A DNA stretch of 34,479 bases. Source: Deltaproteobacteria bacterium (lineage in GTDB: Bacteria; Desulfobacterota; Desulfarculia; Adiutricales; Adiutricaceae). The notes beneath the pieces were generated by a model. That model made no database searches and was not told where the DNA came from. It saw only the letters and a program-made list of their open reading frames with translations. Below are positions 1 to 7,791 of the stretch, in pieces. Made by a program: the position numbers and the translations under genes. Position 1 is the first letter of the stretch. Each line of letters starts with the position of its first letter. Where the stretch lies: the NCBI GenBank assembly GCA_031273455.1, contig JAISRZ010000050.1, positions 1-34,479 on the forward strand, read 5' to 3'.

Positions 1-135
1 ATCAGTGACGGTTTCGGTAAGGTCTTTTAATTGGCCTTCAACTTTCCCCAGCCGTAAGGCCAATCCCTCGCCGCCATTTGTTGTGGCGGCAATTGATTCG
101 GGGGAATCTTGAGGAATTAAATTTGGCTCCGACAT
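1..135 (-). CDS. 5' part of an unidentified protein (runs off left edge)
   Basis: Forty-five codons are visible from an ATG at 133-135 to the window edge with no stop. The start is supported by an AAGGAG ribosome binding site nine bases upstream. The visible peptide is polar, beginning MSEPNLIPQDSPES, and then turns into a Leu/Glu/Lys-rich stretch (LALRLGKVEGQLKDLTETV) that has the heptad look of the start of a coiled coil. No family can be named from this much. It is transcribed away from atpB, so the AT-rich region between them is a shared divergent upstream region. Confidence refers to the reading frame being real, not to function. Confidence 0.6.
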   Translation of the reverse strand, partial: MSEPNLIPQDSPESIAATTNGGEGLALRLGKVEGQLKDLTETVTD

Positions 136-901
136 GAGATAGGTCTCCTTTGAGAATATTATTATACAGCGAAACAGGCCCAAATTACAAGAGGCCAAGG
201 GCCACGGAGGTGGGAGAAAGGCGAGAGAATTCCCTGGCCTTATTAGTAAACCTATCTAGCTATCCCCTAAAAAGCCCTCTTACGCGCTTTAAGCGCCTAT
301 CTTTGGAGGTAACGCTATCACTTTATTGAGCTTTAAAAGCTAACTGTTTTATATTACTTCATTTGTTAATCAGGGATCTGTCTGGAGTACTCACGAAGAA
401 GCTGAATATAAGTATCTATTAGGAGTATGTCTAATTATTATACTAAATTATCCGCGCGCCAAGGGAAAATTCTTATCTAATATTTTTTATTATTAATATT
501 TGGCATGCATTATTAAATAAATATCTATAATATTAATTTATAAACAATATAAATAAAATATACTATATTTATATAATCTATTTATACGAATTTATACAAA
601 ATAATTACCATTTAATAAAGTTATGAAATATAATTAAAGATAATAATTTTGTTTTTAATTTTTTCACTAATTTAAAATCGCCAATTAATTGACTATTGTC
701 TTCAGGTCAATTAATCTACCTTCCCAACTAGATTTTCAGGCTGAAGCCAAAATTAGAATCGCCGCGCCTTAAGTTTTTGGCTTGTTTTTAAGGGAGCGAT
801 TGTGATAACATTTTGAAACTTATGGGTTTAGCCCATTATGGTCGGCCATAAGGTCTTGGCCTATCTTTAGGATTTAGATCTTCGGGCTCGTGGAGGCAAT
901 A
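136..901. other. Long AT-rich intergenic region upstream of atpB
   Basis: No gene is supported here. Positions about 440-665 are close to 90 percent A+T, against GC-rich flanking genes. The region lies between two divergently transcribed genes and so must carry both promoters, but it is so AT-rich that -10-like hexamers occur by chance and none is singled out. A few sequences resemble DnaA boxes (TTATAAACA near 540, TTATACAAA near 591), which is expected in such composition. The last 120 bases, from about 780, return to normal composition and probably form the atpB leader. Confidence 0.5.
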
Positions 902-1591
902 ATGGAACATCCGGTCATGCTTTTGGTCTGGATTCTGGAAAAGCTAGGTTTGGGTCATTTCGCCCACGAGTACCCTCATCTTGTCTACACCTGGTTCTTC
1001 GCCCTAGTTCTTATTACCGTGGGTCGTCTGGCCACCCGGAAAGTGTCCATGATCCCCGGCCCCATCCAGAACTTCTTTGAGGCCATCATTGAGGCCATCA
1101 GTAAATTCCAAGACTCCATGATGGGTCGCCACGGTCGGCCTTTCTTGCCTTTAATGGCCACCCTCATGATCTTTGTCTTTTTCTGCAACTTTAATGGCTT
1201 AATACCGGGCAGTTTCTCCCCGACCTCTAACTTAAACACCACCCTGGCTCTGGCCCTAGTCATCTTTGGGGCCACCCATATCACTGGAATCCGGACTCAC
1301 GGTTTTCGGTATATTAAACACTTTTTGGGACCCGCCCCAGCCATCGCCCCGCTCATGTTCCCAGTGGAAATCATTAGCCATTTGGCTCGCGTCCTCTCCT
1401 TGTCCTTACGTCTCTTTGGTAACGTTATGGGCGAGGATCTGGTTATCGCTCTCCTCTTTTCCTTGGTCGGCCAGTACTTCTTGCCGTTACCCATGATGTT
1501 CTTGGGCACTTTCACTGGTTTCCTGCAAGCTTTTATCATGACGCTTCTAGCGATGGTTTACGTCAACGAGGCTTTAGAGCACTCCCATTAG
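902..1591 (+). CDS. atpB: ATP synthase F0 subunit a
   Basis: Subunit a of the F1F0 ATP synthase, the membrane stator that carries ions to and from the c-ring. The protein is strongly hydrophobic with several membrane helices. It contains the family hallmark LSLSLRLFGNVMGED, whose Arg in RLFGN is the essential stator arginine facing the c-ring carboxylate. An upstream in-frame GTG at 890 would add four residues, but a perfect GGAGG at 892-896 lies five bases before the ATG at 902 and inside that extension, so 902 is the better start (229 residues). atpE follows 106 bases later. No F1 genes are adjacent; a split F0/F1 arrangement is known in several deltaproteobacteria. Confidence 0.95.
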   Translation: MEHPVMLLVWILEKLGLGHFAHEYPHLVYTWFFALVLITVGRLATRKVSMIPGPIQNFFEAIIEAISKFQDSMMGRHGRPFLPLMATLMIFVFFCNFNGLIPGSFSPTSNLNTTLALALVIFGATHITGIRTHGFRYIKHFLGPAPAIAPLMFPVEIISHLARVLSLSLRLFGNVMGEDLVIALLFSLVGQYFLPLPMMFLGTFTGFLQAFIMTLLAMVYVNEALEHSH

Positions 1592-1697
1592 ACCAATTAA
1601 CCTCGCTTTAAGAGTAAAACGCCGGTTAATCCGGAGCGCCACGCATCATAGCCCAATAATTAGCTTTTGGGCCATCTTAAGAGGAGCAATCGCCGCT

Positions 1698-2060
1698 ATG
1701 AAAAAACCCCTGGTTTTCTTACTGACCTTCCTCGCGGTTGGGTCAGTGTCCGCCTTGGCTTTAGCCGCGGATCCCACGGTCACCGTTGAGGCTTTAAAAA
1801 CTGTTTCCACCATCGCCTTAGCTAGCGCTTTAGGCATTGGCATAGGCGTCTTGGGGCCTGGCTTAGCCCAAGGTCTGGCCGTTTATGGCACCGCCGTCTC
1901 CATCGCCCGTAACCCCGAGATCGCCGGTTTCCTCCGCGTCTGCATGATCATCGGCTTGGCTTTTATAGAATCTCTGGCGATTTACGTTTTGGTCGTGGCC
2001 TTGGTTCTAATCTACGCCTTCCCCTTTAATGAGCAGGTCTTAAAGCTTATCTCCGGCTAA
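1698..2060 (+). CDS. atpE: ATP synthase F0 subunit c with N-terminal signal-like extension
   Basis: Rotor-ring subunit c. At 120 residues it is about 40 longer than the usual hairpin. The extra length is an N-terminal stretch (MKKPLVFLLTFLAVGS..ALAAD) that looks like a cleavable signal peptide ending at an AxA site. The mature part has both helices, with Gly-rich GIGIGVLGPGLAQG in helix 1, the polar loop ARNPE, and FIESLAIY in helix 2 whose Glu is the ion-binding carboxylate. Gln in helix 1 plus Glu-Ser and a downstream Tyr match several ligands of sodium-binding rings, but the Thr after Ser in the classic sodium motif is Leu here, so ion choice is open. GAGGAG at 1681-1686 is the likely ribosome binding site. 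A terminator follows the gene. Confidence 0.95.
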   Translation: MKKPLVFLLTFLAVGSVSALALAADPTVTVEALKTVSTIALASALGIGIGVLGPGLAQGLAVYGTAVSIARNPEIAGFLRVCMIIGLAFIESLAIYVLVVALVLIYAFPFNEQVLKLISG

Positions 2061-2101
2061 GTTCTAACCCTTTTGGCTCCAGCTTTTAACTGACACTTCT
2101 G

Positions 2102-2129
2102 GCGGTCGCCGTTTTGGCGACCGCTTTTT
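2102..2129 (+). terminator. Rho-independent terminator of atpBE
   Basis: A perfect nine-base stem, GCGGTCGCC at 2102-2110 and GGCGACCGC at 2116-2124, encloses a GTTTT loop and is followed directly by five T residues. It starts about 40 bases after the atpE stop and separates atpBE from thrC. Confidence 0.93.
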
Positions 2130-2197
2130 CCATTTTAAGCCAAGGGTTTGTCCTTAAACCACGCGGCGATTTTTCTTTTACGCGTTACGAGGCCTGA

Positions 2198-3694
2198 ATG
2201 AAGACGGAACATTTCCCTAGCGATATCCAGCCTTTTATCACCCCCAAGCCCGGCGGCGACTTGGGTTATGACTGCCTTAATTGTCAGGCTCGCTTTAAGC
2301 CCGACCGTCTTTACTACACTTGCCCCAAGTGTGGCGGCCTTTTAATGCTGACGGACAGTCAGTTTCCGCGCTTAAAAGAACAACCTGGCTCCTTTTGGCG
2401 CCGTCTTTTTGACCACCGTCTAATGGCCAATGACCCGGCCATTAGGGGGGTCTTCACCTTCCATGAGTTTATCGCCCCGCTTATTCCTTTAGAGGACGTC
2501 ATTTATCTTGGGGAAGGCCACACCCCGGTGGTGGCGGCCCCGGAGGTTTTAGCCAAAGAAGTGGGGGCCGAGTTTTACGTCAAGCTGGATGGGCTAAACC
2601 CCTCGGCCTCTTTTAAAGACCGGGGCATGGCCGCGGCTTTATCGTACTTAAAATATCTAACCCGGATCCAAGGGTTAACCCAAGTTATCGCGGTCTGCGC
2701 CTCCACTGGCGACACCTCGGCGGCGGCGGCCTTGTACTCGGCTTCTTTAGGCGGCCCGGTTAAATCCGCGGTCTTACTCCCCCAAGGTCGAGTCACCCCC
2801 CAGCAGTTAAGTCAGCCCTTAGGGGCGGGGGCCACGGTCTTTGAGCTTCCGGGGGTCTTTGACGACTGCATGCGGGTGGTGGAGTACCTTTCCGAACAGT
2901 ACCAAGTGACCTTGTTAAACTCCAAAAACCCCTGGCGCGTTTTAGGCCAAGAGTCTTACGCTTACGAAGTGGCCCAACAGTTTGATTACGAGGTGGAAAA
3001 CCTCGTCTTAATCGTCCCGGTGGGTAACGCTGGCAACATTACGGCCATTTTAAATGGGTTACTAAAGTTCTATAAGGCCGGGATTATCGAAAGTTTACCC
3101 AAGATCATCGCCGTCCAATCGGAAAGGGCTAACCCGGTCTTCCTGTACTACCGCGAGGAGCCTCAGGCTAGAAAATACGTCCCGGTGACCGTTAAACCCT
3201 CGGTGGCCCAAGCGGCCATGATTGGCGATCCCGTCTCCTTTCCGAGGTTAGCCGCCTTAGTCGCCCAGTACGAAAAAGCCACTCATAAACCTTCCTTTTT
3301 CGCGGTGGAAGTGACGGAGAAAGCCATTATGGAAGGCACGCTCGCGGCTAACCGCCGAGGTCTTCCGGTCTGCACCCAAGGCGGCGAGGGGTTAGCGGGG
3401 TTGAAGGCGGCTTTGGCCTTAGGTTTAATCGGCCCTAAGGAAAAAGCGGTCATTGACTCCACGGCCCACGCCTTAAAGTTTATGGACTTTCAAAACGCCT
3501 ACTTTAATGGGGGGTTGGCCGCGGAGTACGGTATCGAGACTAGGGCCGAACTGGTTAATAAACCTAAAACTTTGGATATCCCTGGGCCCTTACCGGATGG
3601 CCGGACCAAACTATCATTGACTGACCAAAAGCTCTTTGTGAAAACGGCGGCCCAAAAAATAGCCCAAAGCTTAGGTCTAAAGGCCACCGCCTAA
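2198..3694 (+). CDS. thrC: Threonine synthase (PLP-dependent)
   Basis: Converts O-phosphohomoserine to threonine and phosphate in the cytoplasm, the last step of threonine synthesis. The N-terminus carries a zinc-ribbon-like knuckle (C26, C29, C42, C45; CLNC and CPKCGG). The core is a fold-type II PLP enzyme: GEGHTPVV near 105-112 and NPSASFKDRGMA with K140 as the Schiff-base lysine. A Gly/Asn phosphate-binding segment (PVGNAGN) follows. The 498-residue length fits the zinc-ribbon-bearing ThrC group. GAGG lies five bases before the ATG. The U32-family gene begins 35 bases downstream, suggesting cotranscription. Related lyases such as cysteate synthase share this fold, but the context and motifs favour ThrC. 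Confidence 0.88.
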   Translation: MKTEHFPSDIQPFITPKPGGDLGYDCLNCQARFKPDRLYYTCPKCGGLLMLTDSQFPRLKEQPGSFWRRLFDHRLMANDPAIRGVFTFHEFIAPLIPLEDVIYLGEGHTPVVAAPEVLAKEVGAEFYVKLDGLNPSASFKDRGMAAALSYLKYLTRIQGLTQVIAVCASTGDTSAAAALYSASLGGPVKSAVLLPQGRVTPQQLSQPLGAGATVFELPGVFDDCMRVVEYLSEQYQVTLLNSKNPWRVLGQESYAYEVAQQFDYEVENLVLIVPVGNAGNITAILNGLLKFYKAGIIESLPKIIAVQSERANPVFLYYREEPQARKYVPVTVKPSVAQAAMIGDPVSFPRLAALVAQYEKATHKPSFFAVEVTEKAIMEGTLAANRRGLPVCTQGGEGLAGLKAALALGLIGPKEKAVIDSTAHALKFMDFQNAYFNGGLAAEYGIETRAELVNKPKTLDIPGPLPDGRTKLSLTDQKLFVKTAAQKIAQSLGLKATA

Positions 3695-3729
3695 AGTCGC
3701 TTCCGGCCACTAAAAAAGAAAGGCTTATT

Positions 3730-5862
3730 ATGCCCCGCCCCCCGCGGCCCATAGACCAACCTCCCCCACCTCTTAAAAGGCCCATTGAGCTTTTGGCCCC
3801 GGCGGGCGGTTTAGCCGCCTACGCCGCGGCCGTGGAAAACGGGGCGGACGCGGTTTACGCCGGGTTCACTAGCTTTTCGGCCCGGACCTACGCCGATAAC
3901 TTTTCTTTGCCCGAGCTTTTAGGGGTCATCCGCGAGTCCAAAACCCTGGGGGTTAAGGTCTATATCGCCTTTAATTCCCTTATTAAAGAAGACGAGTTGC
4001 CCCAGGCCTTTAAGACCTTAATGACCTTAGCCGCCTTTGAGCCGGACGCCTTTATCGTCCAAGACTTAGGCTTAGCCCAGCTAGCCCAAAAGCTTTGCCC
4101 GCAAATCCCCCTCCACGCCTCGACCTTAACCGCCGTTTACAACCGAACGGGTTTAACCGCCTTAAAAAAACTGGGCTTTAGCCGGGCGGTTTTGCCCCGG
4201 GAATTAAGCTTAAAGGAAATCGAAACCCTGGCCCAAAGCGACATCCTCCCTTTGGAGGTCTTTATCCATGGGTCCATGTGCTTTTCTTTTTCCGGGCTGT
4301 GCTTATTCTCCAGTTTTTTAGGCGGTCGCTCGGCCTTGCGCGGCGGTTGCGCCCAACCTTGCCGGAGGGCCTTTAAAAACTCGGCCAAAACCGCCCCCCT
4401 CTTTTCGGCGGCTGACTTAGAAGCCACGGAGGTTCTGCCCATCTTAAAATCTTGGCCCATCGCGGCCTTGAAGATTGAGGGCCGCATGAAAGGCCCAGAG
4501 TACGTGGGCCCCGTGGTTAAGGCTTACCGCTTGTTATTGGACGCTCAACCTAACGATTGGGCCGAAGCCTTAACCGAGGCCCAAGGGTTGTTAAGGGAAA
4601 TCGCCTTACGGCCAGTTGGCGGCGGCTTTTTCTTAGGGCCTAGTCAAGCTTTAACCGCCCAAGGGGCCTCGGGTTTAAAGGTCGGCTATTTAACCCCGCT
4701 CAGCTTAGAGGAAGGGCAAGTGACCTTGGAGCGGGAGATCCGCCTTTTGGATCGCTTGCGTTTAGTCCCCAGCCCCGGCCAAGAGGGCCTGGCCTTTAAG
4801 TTAAGAAAGATACTTTTAAACGGCCAAGAAGTGACCGAGGCCCCCCAAGGGGCCACGGTCACCCTAGTCCCAGGTTTAAAACCTATTACCGATCCCCAAA
4901 CCGGAAAAACCTCTACCCTGAAGGAGTTAAAAGGGGTCCTGTACCTGGCCTCAAGCGGCCAACTGGAAAAGGAATACTTAGCTAAAGACCCCATTAAAAG
5001 GATCTTAAAAGGTCGGGAATCGTATAAACCTCTAAAAGTGGCCTTACCCAAAGAGCTTGAGGCCAAGGCGGCCCCTAAAGATCGCTACCCCTTCGCCAAA
5101 CACCTTTGGTACTGGGTGGGGGACTTGGATAACTTAGGCGATCTACTTAAATACCCGCCCGAAAAGCTGGTCATCACCTTAAACCCGGCTAACGCTCGGG
5201 CCTTTGGCCGCTTTAAAAAACTTTTAGCCGGTTCCATTAAGGTCGTCTGGAGCTTTCCGGCCTTGCTTTTCGCGGCTAGCCTAGAGAAGACCAAACGGGA
5301 GGCGGTTAGACTCATAGACCAGGGTTTTCGGGAGTTTATGGTGGCTAATCTGGGGGAGGCTGAGCTTTTAACCAGTTTAAGCCCCAACCTCAAAATCTGG
5401 GGCGACCATCGCTTAGGGCCCTTAAACCACTTAAGCGAAAAAGCCCTAAGCCGGTTAGGGCTAACCGGGATCACCCTAAGCCCGGAGATGGATGAGGCGA
5501 CTTACCAGGGGTTAACGCGAAGGCCTCTCGCCAGCTCAGTTCTGTTGTATCTCTTTGGTCGGCCAGCTTTATTCACCTCGCGTTTTTTCCCCAAAAACTT
5601 AAAGCGCGGCCCCATCATTAGCCCTAAGGGGGAAAAATTCTTGGCCGGTCTAGAGGGCGACGCTTTTATCATCCGGTCGGAAAGCCGGATCTTTATGGGC
5701 GGGTTGTTAAAGGGCCCGTCCCCAGCTAATTTAGCTGGTTTGCTCGTGGATTTGCGTCAAGAGTCTCGGGTGGGGGAACTAGCCAAAAGCCTAAAAAAAG
5801 CCGTGGCCGAAGGCCGCGGCAACCTAGGTTTAAGCTTTAACTTCAAAAGGGGGCTACGTTAA
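3730..5862 (+). CDS. U32-family (peptidase U32/RlhA-like) protein
   Basis: Member of the U32 family. Although named peptidases, characterised bacterial members (RlhA, TrhP, UbiU/UbiV) are prephenate- or oxygen-linked hydroxylation proteins acting on rRNA, tRNA or quinones, several with Fe-S clusters. The N-terminal barrel starts at about residue 18 with IELLAPAGGLAAYAAAVENG. The family signature EVFIHGSMCFSFSGLC is present, followed by GGRSALRGGCAQPCRR; cysteines 184, 191, 207 and 211 are candidate cluster ligands. KIEGRMKGPEYV follows. At 710 residues it has the long C-terminal extension typical of the RlhA-type branch, so a 23S rRNA hydroxylation role is the best guess. Its stop overlaps the next start by one base (TAATG). 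Confidence 0.85.
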   Translation: MPRPPRPIDQPPPPLKRPIELLAPAGGLAAYAAAVENGADAVYAGFTSFSARTYADNFSLPELLGVIRESKTLGVKVYIAFNSLIKEDELPQAFKTLMTLAAFEPDAFIVQDLGLAQLAQKLCPQIPLHASTLTAVYNRTGLTALKKLGFSRAVLPRELSLKEIETLAQSDILPLEVFIHGSMCFSFSGLCLFSSFLGGRSALRGGCAQPCRRAFKNSAKTAPLFSAADLEATEVLPILKSWPIAALKIEGRMKGPEYVGPVVKAYRLLLDAQPNDWAEALTEAQGLLREIALRPVGGGFFLGPSQALTAQGASGLKVGYLTPLSLEEGQVTLEREIRLLDRLRLVPSPGQEGLAFKLRKILLNGQEVTEAPQGATVTLVPGLKPITDPQTGKTSTLKELKGVLYLASSGQLEKEYLAKDPIKRILKGRESYKPLKVALPKELEAKAAPKDRYPFAKHLWYWVGDLDNLGDLLKYPPEKLVITLNPANARAFGRFKKLLAGSIKVVWSFPALLFAASLEKTKREAVRLIDQGFREFMVANLGEAELLTSLSPNLKIWGDHRLGPLNHLSEKALSRLGLTGITLSPEMDEATYQGLTRRPLASSVLLYLFGRPALFTSRFFPKNLKRGPIISPKGEKFLAGLEGDAFIIRSESRIFMGGLLKGPSPANLAGLLVDLRQESRVGELAKSLKKAVAEGRGNLGLSFNFKRGLR

Positions 5863-6575
5863 TGACTAAAATCGCGACCGCTTCTCCCTGGCCTTTAATC
5901 TGGATCTTTTTAAACGGGCCTAATAAGGCCACTAAGTTACCGGAAACCCCGCCGGACAATAGCTGGATCTTAGCCGCCGATGGCGGGGCTAACCACTTAA
6001 TCGACTTAGGTTGGCCAATCCATTTACTCGTGGGGGACTTAGACTCCTTTCCAGAAAGCGATCTGCCTAAACTAAACCAGGCCCCGGGGTTTGAGGCGCT
6101 AACCTTTCCTAAAGAAAAAGACGAGACCGATTTTGAGCTTCTTTTGCCCTTGGCTTTAGAGCGTTTTGCGGCCCCAAGTCAAATCGCCGTGGTCGCGGGT
6201 TTAGGCGGTCGCTGGGATATGACCATGGCTAACCTCCTACTCCCTTGGGCCGCGCCCTACCGGGGCCGCTGGAAGGGCGGGCGAATCGTCTTTTATGACG
6301 GAACCGAAAAAATTTACTGTTTGCAAGGCCCAACCGAGCTGGCCATCGCCCCAAATAGTCACTTTTCTTTAATACCGGCTTTAGGCTCGGCGGGGCCCAT
6401 TTCCCTCTGGGGGGATCCAGCCTACCCTTTAAATAACGGTCGCTTAGTCTGGGGCCACACCCGGGGCCTTAGTAACGAAACTGGGCCCCAAGGGGCGGTT
6501 TTAACCTTAGCTCGCGGGACTTTAGTGGTCACCGTGGCCGAAAAAGAGCTAACCCCGGTTAAGTTTAACCCCTAG
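5862..6575 (+). CDS. thiN: Thiamine pyrophosphokinase
   Basis: Transfers pyrophosphate from ATP to thiamine, giving the cofactor thiamine diphosphate. Visible motifs in family order: AADGGANHL around 38-46, LLVGDLDS 55-62 (acidic metal site), KEKDETDFE 84-92, GGRWDMTMAN 115-124 and, in the C-terminal beta domain, GLSNE. The usual GGR-x-DH is GGRWDM here, a conservative oddity. Length, 237 residues, is normal. The start overlaps the U32 stop by one base, with an AGGGGG purine tract just upstream inside that gene, so translation is probably coupled. No TPP riboswitch is evident before the operon. Confidence 0.88.
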   Translation: MTKIATASPWPLIWIFLNGPNKATKLPETPPDNSWILAADGGANHLIDLGWPIHLLVGDLDSFPESDLPKLNQAPGFEALTFPKEKDETDFELLLPLALERFAAPSQIAVVAGLGGRWDMTMANLLLPWAAPYRGRWKGGRIVFYDGTEKIYCLQGPTELAIAPNSHFSLIPALGSAGPISLWGDPAYPLNNGRLVWGHTRGLSNETGPQGAVLTLARGTLVVTVAEKELTPVKFNP

Positions 6576-6978
6576 AGCCGCCTTCTTTGGGAGCCTTTTT
6601 CAGGGCTTTACCCTCTAGCTTGAGGTTTAAAAAATTTTATAATTTTACCTTAAAGCTAATTTATATTGGTTATAAAGAAAGCTAATATATTATGGACATA
6701 GCCCGTTTCGCCTAGATTTACGTGGTTTAAAAGCTCGTTTTTTTAATTAACAAAATAGTGGCTAAGGTTACTTACTTGGGGTATACTTATAGCCTAAGCC
6801 TTGGCCCCAAGGCGAATTTGGGCCTTTCAGATCACTAACCAGACCGCCCGAAAACCTCCCGGTTCTTTAAGAGGCTAAGTTCTTTAAGAAGCTAACTTAA
6901 AGGCCCGAAAACCCCTAAAAAATAAAGCCTAAACTTAATCCAGGCGAAACCCATCAGCCTTTCGGGAGACTAGACTAG
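6576..6978. other. Intergenic region between thiN and birA
   Basis: About 400 bases with no supported gene or RNA. The first half is AT-rich. A TATACT hexamer at 6782-6787 could be a -10 element for the birA-carboxylase pair, but no convincing -35 is present at the right distance. No clear terminator after thiN was found. Confidence 0.4.
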
Positions 6979-7791
6979 ATGACCAAAGCCCCGCCAGATT
7001 CGACCTTTTTTAATAACCCCACTGAGCCGCCGCCCGTTATCCACTTGGGCGAAGTCACGACCGTTTTGGACGTGGCTTGGGAAATGGCCGCTAAAGACGC
7101 GCTCCCCATTTGGGGCTCTATCTTAGCCAAGAGCCAGACCCAAGGCCGGGGCCGCCAGGGCCGGGTCTGGGTGTCCCCGCCGGGGCACGTTTACGCGGCC
7201 CTAAGGTTACCCCTTAAACCGCCCTTTTCCGGATCCTTGGCCTCGGTGGCTTTGGGCTACGCTTTGGTGGAAGCCTTACGGGCCGAAGGGGTGGACCTTC
7301 TTTTAAAGTGGCCCAATGACCTTTTAACGCCCGAAGGGAAAGCCGGGGGGATCCTTTTAGAAAACCGGAAAGGGGCTTTAATCGCCGGGATTGGCCTTAA
7401 CTTGGGGGCCTCGCCCTTCCCCCCGGAGGAGCGGGAGCCTTACGCCCCTTTACCGGCGGCCTTACCCATAAGATTAGGCCCGCCCGAGGAACTGTGGCTA
7501 AGATTAGCCAAAAACGTCATGTTTCGGTATAATGGCGATTTTCCGGCCAAGGATTCGGATTGGGCCCGTAATTTATGCTCCCTGGCGGAAAAAAGTTTGG
7601 CCGGCTTAGGTGAAGTGGTCACCATTGATCAGCCGGTCACCGAGCCCCGCTCCGACCGACCCGCCTTAACCGGGACTTTAGCTGGGCTAGCCCCTTCCGG
7701 GGCTCTCCGCTTAGTCGGTCCAGACGGCGAGAGCGCGGTCTGGTCCGGAACCCTTATACTGCCCAACCGCGCGCGACGCGAATCCCCATGA
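6979..7791 (+). CDS. birA: Biotin--[carboxylase] ligase (monofunctional BirA)
   Basis: Activates biotin with ATP to biotinyl-AMP and attaches it to the acceptor lysine of biotin-dependent enzymes. The catalytic domain shows GRGRQGR (56-62), KWPND (110-114), the lysine-containing GKAGGILLE (120-128) and GIGLN (137-141). A small C-terminal SH3-like domain follows. There is no N-terminal winged helix, so it is a class I ligase without the repressor function of E. coli BirA. GGGAG at 6964-6968 is a plausible ribosome binding site. The stop overlaps the next gene's ATG by four bases (ATGA), coupling the ligase to a likely substrate, the biotinyl domain of the downstream carboxylase. Confidence 0.93.
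   Translation: MTKAPPDSTFFNNPTEPPPVIHLGEVTTVLDVAWEMAAKDALPIWGSILAKSQTQGRGRQGRVWVSPPGHVYAALRLPLKPPFSGSLASVALGYALVEALRAEGVDLLLKWPNDLLTPEGKAGGILLENRKGALIAGIGLNLGASPFPPEEREPYAPLPAALPIRLGPPEELWLRLAKNVMFRYNGDFPAKDSDWARNLCSLAEKSLAGLGEVVTIDQPVTEPRSDRPALTGTLAGLAPSGALRLVGPDGESAVWSGTLILPNRARRESP

Noticed and set aside
440..665. Possible replication origin beside atpB
   Set aside because: Only loose DnaA-box-like matches in very AT-rich DNA and no dnaA, gidA or parAB nearby; chance explains them.
6576..6978. Riboswitch for thiamine or biotin genes
   Set aside because: No TPP-riboswitch core sequences or convincing multi-stem structure was found.
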